A DNA stretch of 7,770 bases from positions 1-7,770 of the forward strand of contig JAUVFC010000076.1 in NCBI GenBank assembly GCA_030594505.1. Direction: 5' to 3'. Under the pieces are notes generated by a model. The model was not told the DNA's origin. It saw only the letters and a list, made by a program, of their open reading frames with translations, and did not search any database. The stretch is from Desulfobacterales bacterium (GTDB lineage Bacteria > Desulfobacterota > Desulfobacteria > Desulfobacterales > C00003106). Made by a program: the position numbers and the translations under genes. Below, one piece after another: positions 4,306 to 7,770 of the stretch; position 1 is the first letter of the stretch, and each line of letters starts with the position of its first letter.

Positions 4306-4773
4306 TTACAATAAATCTCGTATCCACCTGAGGGCCGTCTCTGATGTTTCCCGCCTGATAGCCGCTCGGTCTCCTTGAAAGAGATGTTTTTGACATTCAG
4401 TCCCTTTGTCAGAGGCAAGGGCGATAAAGACCGTGCCTACCGGTTTTCCCGGCGTGCCTCCGGTCGGCCCGGCTATCCCGGTTACCGAGAGCCCCAAATC
4501 GGTTCTGCTCTGTTTCCTGATCCCTTCCGCCATTGCCTTTGCGGTCTGTTCGCTCACCGCCCCGTGCTTTTCGATCACCTCTTTTGCAACTCCCAGCATC
4601 TCTGTTTTAGCTTGATTGCTGTAAGTGACCGCGCCCCGCTCGAAAAAGGCGGAACTCCCCGATATGTTGGTCAACCGGAAGGCAATGAGGCCTCCGGTGC
4701 ATGATTCCGCTACCGCGATGGTAAGTTTTTGTGAGGAAAGAACCTGCGCAACTTCTTCTTCCAGTAAGGTCAT
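4306..4773 (-). CDS. cinA: CinA C-terminal domain protein (PncC-type NMN amidohydrolase)
   Basis: A 155-residue protein made up only of the CinA C-terminal domain. Family motifs are intact: AESCTGG at 22-28, SGSSAFFERGAVTYSN at 38-53, GAVSE at 71-75, TGIAGPTGGTPGKPVGTV at 98-115 and GDRAAIRRET near 134-143. Proteins of this family deamidate nicotinamide mononucleotide to nicotinic acid mononucleotide in the cytoplasm, recycling NMN formed by NAD-dependent DNA ligase. Full-length CinA also has an N-terminal MoCF-like domain of roughly 250 residues, which is absent; this short form is common in proteobacteria (PncC/YgaD). ATG 4773 lies 3 bp after the pgpA stop, with AAGGAC upstream, so the pair is probably translationally coupled. 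cinA is often followed by recA in other bacteria. Here a convergent unknown gene follows instead. Confidence 0.9.
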   Translation of the reverse strand: MTLLEEEVAQVLSSQKLTIAVAESCTGGLIAFRLTNISGSSAFFERGAVTYSNQAKTEMLGVAKEVIEKHGAVSEQTAKAMAEGIRKQSRTDLGLSVTGIAGPTGGTPGKPVGTVFIALASDKGTECQKHLFQGDRAAIRRETSETALRWIRDLL

Positions 4774-4776
4774 GAC

Positions 4777-5247
4777 CTAAGTCCTTCCTTGTAAAAACAG
4801 CAAAACGAGTCTCAACGCCAAATTTGCATACACTCCGGCCATGATATCATCCAATACCACGCCCGGTCCCCCCTTGAGCTTTTTGTCAATGAGGCGTATG
4901 GGGAACGGTTTTGCTATATCAAATACCCTGAACAGGACAAAGCCGATCAGTATGTTTTGAGTCGACCACGGCATCAGAAAGAATGTCGCCAGCATCCCGG
5001 CAACTTCGTCGATGACGATACAACCGCTGTCTTTTTTGTTGAATATCTTTTCAGCTTCACCGCCAATCCGGATCGACAGAGCAATAAAGAGGAGAATAGC
5101 CAGGACAGAAAGGGGAAGGGCAATTTTTGACAAAAGCCATACGAGCGGGATTGCGATCAGGGAACCGAACGTTCCGGGCGCAAAAGGAATATATCCCACA
5201 TAACAGCCCGTTGCCAGGAGAACTATGATTTTTTGTTTAAATGACAT
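4777..5247 (-). CDS. pgpA: phosphatidylglycerophosphatase A
   Basis: A 156-residue, strongly hydrophobic inner-membrane protein with all PgpA signatures in order: PFAPGTFGS at 21-29, IDEVAGM at 79-85, FRVFDIAKPFPI at 106-117 and GGPGVVLDDIMAG at 126-138. The acidic residues in these motifs are those expected to bind the metal and act in catalysis. Membrane segments lie roughly at 28-60, 83-106 and 137-153. PgpA removes phosphate from phosphatidylglycerophosphate to give phosphatidylglycerol. The length is normal. The ATG at 5247 has no clear Shine-Dalgarno: the preceding bases (AAATTAATTCACA) are AT-rich and can pair with an upstream inverted copy. The gene follows larC by 98 bp and nearly touches cinA, the common pgpA-cinA arrangement. 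Confidence 0.93.
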   Translation of the reverse strand: MSFKQKIIVLLATGCYVGYIPFAPGTFGSLIAIPLVWLLSKIALPLSVLAILLFIALSIRIGGEAEKIFNKKDSGCIVIDEVAGMLATFFLMPWSTQNILIGFVLFRVFDIAKPFPIRLIDKKLKGGPGVVLDDIMAGVYANLALRLVLLFLQGRT

Positions 5248-5322
5248 TGTGAATTAATTTAGTGGCTTAGAAATTTAGGAATTGGGGGATTTAGGAATTA
5301 TTAATTCACAATCCCCCAATTC
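5246..5322 (-). promoter_or_regulatory. interlocking inverted repeats in the pgpA leader
   Basis: GAATTGGGGGATT (minus strand, 5322-5310) pairs perfectly with AATCCCCCAATTC (5291-5279). ATTGTGAATTAAT (5312-5300) pairs perfectly with ATTAATTCACAAT (5258-5246), which includes the first two bases of the pgpA ATG. The order of the arms is that of an H-type pseudoknot, sharing 3 bases. There is also a direct repeat, ATTTAGGAATT, at 5273-5283 and 5289-5299 (16-bp period). The stems could hide the pgpA start or simply mark a dispersed repeat. No known riboswitch class was recognised. Confidence 0.45.
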
Positions 5323-5329
5323 GTCTTAC

Positions 5330-5357
5330 TATGAGCCATGAGCTATCAGCCATCAGC
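5330..5357. repeat. four tandem heptamers running through the larC stop codon
   Basis: On the plus strand: TATGAGC CATGAGC TATCAGC CATCAGC, all fitting YATSAGC. The third unit contains the larC stop (TGA on the minus strand, 5348-5346), so the last larC residues (Ala-Asp-Gly) and the stop are written by the repeat. Heptamer arrays of this kind occur between genes in several deltaproteobacteria. Copy number could vary by slippage and would alter the LarC C-terminus. Confidence 0.65.
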
Positions 5358-6509
5358 TAACTTCACTGCCCCATAGACTTCCTTAATTGGAATCCCTTTT
5401 TCAAGGGCTACTCTCTTGCATTCTTCATACTCCGGGGTAATTGAAACCCTGCCGTCCGGGCCGGTAATCCGCTTGACACGGATCCTCCCGTATTTTGTGA
5501 CGACATCTGCGGCTTCCCGCGGCAGTTTGACCCGGTCTGCCTCATAATACCGCACCCCTGTGGCAGTGGTCTCAAGGAGTATCCTGTGGATGATACGGTC
5601 TCTGTCCGCTGTTTGGCAAATTACGCGGACCATCGTGCCCGGGCGGTTTTTTTTCATGGTGATCGGCGTCAGCGCCACATCAAGCGCTCTCTCGACAAAG
5701 AGTTGTTCCATTAGAAAACCGTAAATCTCAGGGTTCATGTCGTCGATATTGGTCTCAACAATGGTTACGCGGTCGCTGTCGGTTCGGGCGCGTTTTTTGC
5801 CAAGTATAATCCGCAGGAGATTGGGTATTGATTCGAGTTCGCGGCTCCCCACGCCGTATCCGATACGATCGACCACCATTGGAGGCATGGGGCCGAAACT
5901 GTTTGCCGTTGAAGCAAGGATCGATGCGCCGGTGGGGGTGACCAGTTCGTGCGGAATATCGGTTCCATACGTCGGAACTCCGGCCAGGAGCGCGATCGTG
6001 GCAGGCGCCGGAACAGGGAGGGTTCCGTGGGCGCATGTGACAAACCCCTTGCCTGTCGGTACTTCGGAAGCGGTTATGGTTTCTATGCCGTGCCATTCAA
6101 GCCCGATCGCCGCGCCCACAATGTCAACTATGGTGTCTATGCCACCCAGTTCGTGAAAGTGGACAGATTCAACAGGCGTGTTATGGATGCGGGCTTCCAC
6201 CTCGGCCAATCTTCCGAATATCTTAAGGCTTAATTCCTTTACGAAATCAGACAGCGGGCTTTCTTCGATAAGGTTCCGGATGCTGCTGTAATCTCTTGCG
6301 TGACGATCTTCTTTATTTGCCAGGACCCGCACCCTGCTGCCGGAGATCCCCATCCTTTGTTCAGGAGAGGTTTTGATGCGGAAACCATTCAAAGGAAGTT
6401 TTTTTAATTCAGTCTCCAGAAAATCAACGGGCATCCCGAGGTCGATCAGCGCCCCCAGGAACATATCGCCGCTGATTCCGGCAAAACAATCAAGGTATGC
6501 GCAGGTCAT
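5346..6509 (-). CDS. larC: nickel-pincer cofactor biosynthesis protein LarC (DUF111)
   Basis: A 387-residue single reading frame with LarC motifs: YLDCFAGISGDMFLGALIDLG at 5-25, ESVHFHELGGIDTIVDIVGAA at 114-134, ELVTPTGASILA at 188-199, ETNIDDMNPEIYGFLMEQL at 252-270 and TMKKNRPGTMVRVIC at 284-298. LarC inserts nickel, in a CTP-dependent reaction, into the pyridinium bisthiocarboxylate mononucleotide to complete the pincer cofactor used by lactate racemase LarA and relatives. In Lactiplantibacillus plantarum larC is split and needs a programmed frameshift; here it is continuous. The linker at 65-77 (NKEDRHARDYSSI) has only one histidine, where many LarC proteins are His-rich. ATG 6509 overlaps the M20 stop as ATGA, indicating coupling. 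No larA, larB or larE is in the window, so the partners must be elsewhere. The extreme C-terminus falls in a heptamer repeat. Confidence 0.93.
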   Translation of the reverse strand: MTCAYLDCFAGISGDMFLGALIDLGMPVDFLETELKKLPLNGFRIKTSPEQRMGISGSRVRVLANKEDRHARDYSSIRNLIEESPLSDFVKELSLKIFGRLAEVEARIHNTPVESVHFHELGGIDTIVDIVGAAIGLEWHGIETITASEVPTGKGFVTCAHGTLPVPAPATIALLAGVPTYGTDIPHELVTPTGASILASTANSFGPMPPMVVDRIGYGVGSRELESIPNLLRIILGKKRARTDSDRVTIVETNIDDMNPEIYGFLMEQLFVERALDVALTPITMKKNRPGTMVRVICQTADRDRIIHRILLETTATGVRYYEADRVKLPREAADVVTKYGRIRVKRITGPDGRVSITPEYEECKRVALEKGIPIKEVYGAVKLADG

Positions 6510-7666
6510 GATATGCCTTTATTTGTCGCGTGCAATTGGATAATTTCGAGGATAAGCTCCGCGCTTTGTAGCATATCGCTCAGCCGGACAGATTCCCGCA
6601 CGGTGTGCATATCGCGCATACCGGTGCCGAGTATTCCGGTCACAATACCGTTTCCGGCGAAGATATTGGCGTCGCTTCCTCCTCCGCTTGCCTTACAAAC
6701 TAATTGATAGCCTTGCCTGTTTGCGGCCTTCTGTGCTAATCGGACCACAATATGTTCTTCAGGCACGTTCATATGCGAAAAATCCGACTCTACTGATACA
6801 TCGATCCCGGGAAGTCCGTCATCAGAAGGGTGGTTCTGCTTGTACGCGGCGACTTCATGCTCAAAGGCCGCTACGATCTTTTTGGTCTCTTCTTTTAGCT
6901 TTTTATCATCATGGCTTCTGACCTCGCCCTCTACCGTCACCAGATCCGGCACAATATTCGTGGCCTTGCCTCCCTTTATAACACCCATGTTGGCCGTTGT
7001 TTCGTCGTCTATGCGTCCCAGGGTCATGTTGGCAATTGCTCTTGAGGCGATCTGTATGGCATTGATCCCCTTTTCCGGCGCGGCGCCCGCGTGGGCATCT
7101 CTGCCGTGTACGTCAAACCGGAGACGATTTGCTCCCGGCGCCCGCGTGACAATCCCCTCCACGTCGGTCGCGTCTATGCTGTACCCGTATTGTGCCGTGA
7201 TCATCGAATAGTCAAGGTGTTTTGCGCCCAAAAGTCCGATCTCTTCGCAGATGGTAAAGACCACTTCCAGGGGGCCGTGTTTCAGGTTCTGTTCCTTCAG
7301 GACGGTGAGCGCCTCCAACAAAACGGCCACAGCGCTCTTGTCGTCTGCCGCAAGAATGGTTGCTCCGTCACTACGGAAGGTATCGTCTGAAAAGAGCACT
7401 TTTATATTCTCACCCGGCTGCACTGTGTCAATGTGGGCGTTTAACAAAAGAGGAGGGACAGCCTTTTCGGTTCCATTGAATTTTGCGATAATATTCCCGG
7501 TGGCGTCGCTTCCGATCTTTTCCCCGGCATTGTCCTCCAAAACCTGTGCGCCCATTGATTCCAACATCTTGAATATAACCTGAGCAAAGGCCCCTTCTTT
7601 TTTGGAAATACTGTCGATCCGGATCAGGTCAGTAAATGTCCCGGCTAAGCGATCACGGTTGACCAT
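6506..7666 (-). CDS. M20-family zinc metallopeptidase, peptidase T-like
   Basis: A 386-residue protein with the full M20 metal site: NAHIDT at 76-81 (His78, catalytic Asp80), AADDK at 106-110 (bridging Asp), CEEIG at 140-144 (general-base Glu141 and ligand Glu142), SIDATD at 163-168 (Asp165) and DMHTVRE at 352-358 (His354). GRDAHAGAAPEKGINAI at 188-204 is the lid-domain segment with the conserved His. GGGSDANIF at 328-336 and the overall pattern place it with peptidase T-like tri/aminopeptidases, although substrates of this subgroup are hard to predict. It is probably cytoplasmic, with no signal peptide. ATG 7666 is preferred over an upstream start 14 codons earlier because AAGGAG sits 6-7 nt before it and the protein then begins like its relatives. 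It is first in the block, with a candidate promoter about 60 bp upstream, and overlaps larC by 4 bp. Confidence 0.9.
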   Translation of the reverse strand: MVNRDRLAGTFTDLIRIDSISKKEGAFAQVIFKMLESMGAQVLEDNAGEKIGSDATGNIIAKFNGTEKAVPPLLLNAHIDTVQPGENIKVLFSDDTFRSDGATILAADDKSAVAVLLEALTVLKEQNLKHGPLEVVFTICEEIGLLGAKHLDYSMITAQYGYSIDATDVEGIVTRAPGANRLRFDVHGRDAHAGAAPEKGINAIQIASRAIANMTLGRIDDETTANMGVIKGGKATNIVPDLVTVEGEVRSHDDKKLKEETKKIVAAFEHEVAAYKQNHPSDDGLPGIDVSVESDFSHMNVPEEHIVVRLAQKAANRQGYQLVCKASGGGSDANIFAGNGIVTGILGTGMRDMHTVRESVRLSDMLQSAELILEIIQLHATNKGIS

Positions 7667-7724
7667 GTTTGACTCCTTGTCGTCATCTTCCCCCGAATTG
7701 TAAAACAAGCTTCAGATTCTTGAC

Positions 7725-7753
7725 TATATATCAAACGGCGGCACAATAGACAA
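7725..7753 (-). promoter_or_regulatory. candidate sigma-70 promoter for the M20-larC-pgpA-cinA block
   Basis: On the minus strand TTGTCT (7753-7748) is followed after exactly 17 bp by TATATA (7730-7725). Each box matches the consensus at 4 of 6 positions, and the -10 lies about 58 bp from the ATG at 7666. A TACAAT further downstream has no -35 partner. The gene to the right is not visible, so read-through transcription is also possible. Confidence 0.4.
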
Positions 7754-7770
7754 GGTTCTCTTTATTCCTT

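Noticed and set aside
5737..6156. 139-codon plus-strand frame inside larC
   Set aside because: Antisense shadow of a firmly identified gene; no family resemblance.
6840..7211. 123-codon plus-strand frame inside the M20 peptidase gene
   Set aside because: Antisense shadow of a gene with all catalytic motifs intact.

Overview
The window reads as bacterial chromosome, most likely from a Desulfobacterota/deltaproteobacterium-like Gram-negative. That is an inference. It rests on a type IV pilus minor-pilin cluster, a pgpA-cinA pair, a stand-alone larC, and intergenic repeats (a large palindromic element, short heptamer repeats, C-rich tracts) of a kind common in those genomes. No RNA gene, CRISPR array or transposase gene is visible.

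Layout. (1) Positions 1-2959, minus strand: a minor-pilin operon transcribed right to left, fimT/gspH-like > pilV-like > pilW-like > pilX-like, the last running off the left edge. A 190-bp imperfect palindrome (MITE-like, no transposase) separates pilV from pilW and ends right at the pilW ribosome binding site. (2) Positions 2960-4300: an AT-richer, gene-poor islet. It holds a likely pilin promoter, a cluster of TACTAA hexamers at helical spacing, a 35-codon zinc-ribbon remnant, about 390 bp of repeat-rich DNA with short palindromes, and one plus-strand gene for an unrecognised exported protein with six cysteines. (3) Positions 4306-7666, minus strand: a four-gene block in the order M20 peptidase > larC > pgpA > cinA (C-terminal domain only). 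The M20/larC stop and start overlap by 4 bp and pgpA/cinA are 3 bp apart. A candidate promoter lies at 7725-7753. The 98-bp larC-pgpA gap carries a heptamer repeat that encodes the larC C-terminus, and inverted repeats that could pair over the pgpA start codon.

How it works together. The left operon should supply the minor pilins that prime and cap type IV pili. The right block is housekeeping and cofactor metabolism: peptide turnover (M20), nickel-pincer cofactor assembly (LarC), phosphatidylglycerol synthesis (PgpA) and NMN salvage (CinA/PncC). These genes share transcription but no obvious pathway. The middle islet is the least explained part. The unknown cysteine-rich exported protein and the DNA around it are the best candidates for something undescribed. 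I see no clear evidence of a complete novel multi-gene system here.
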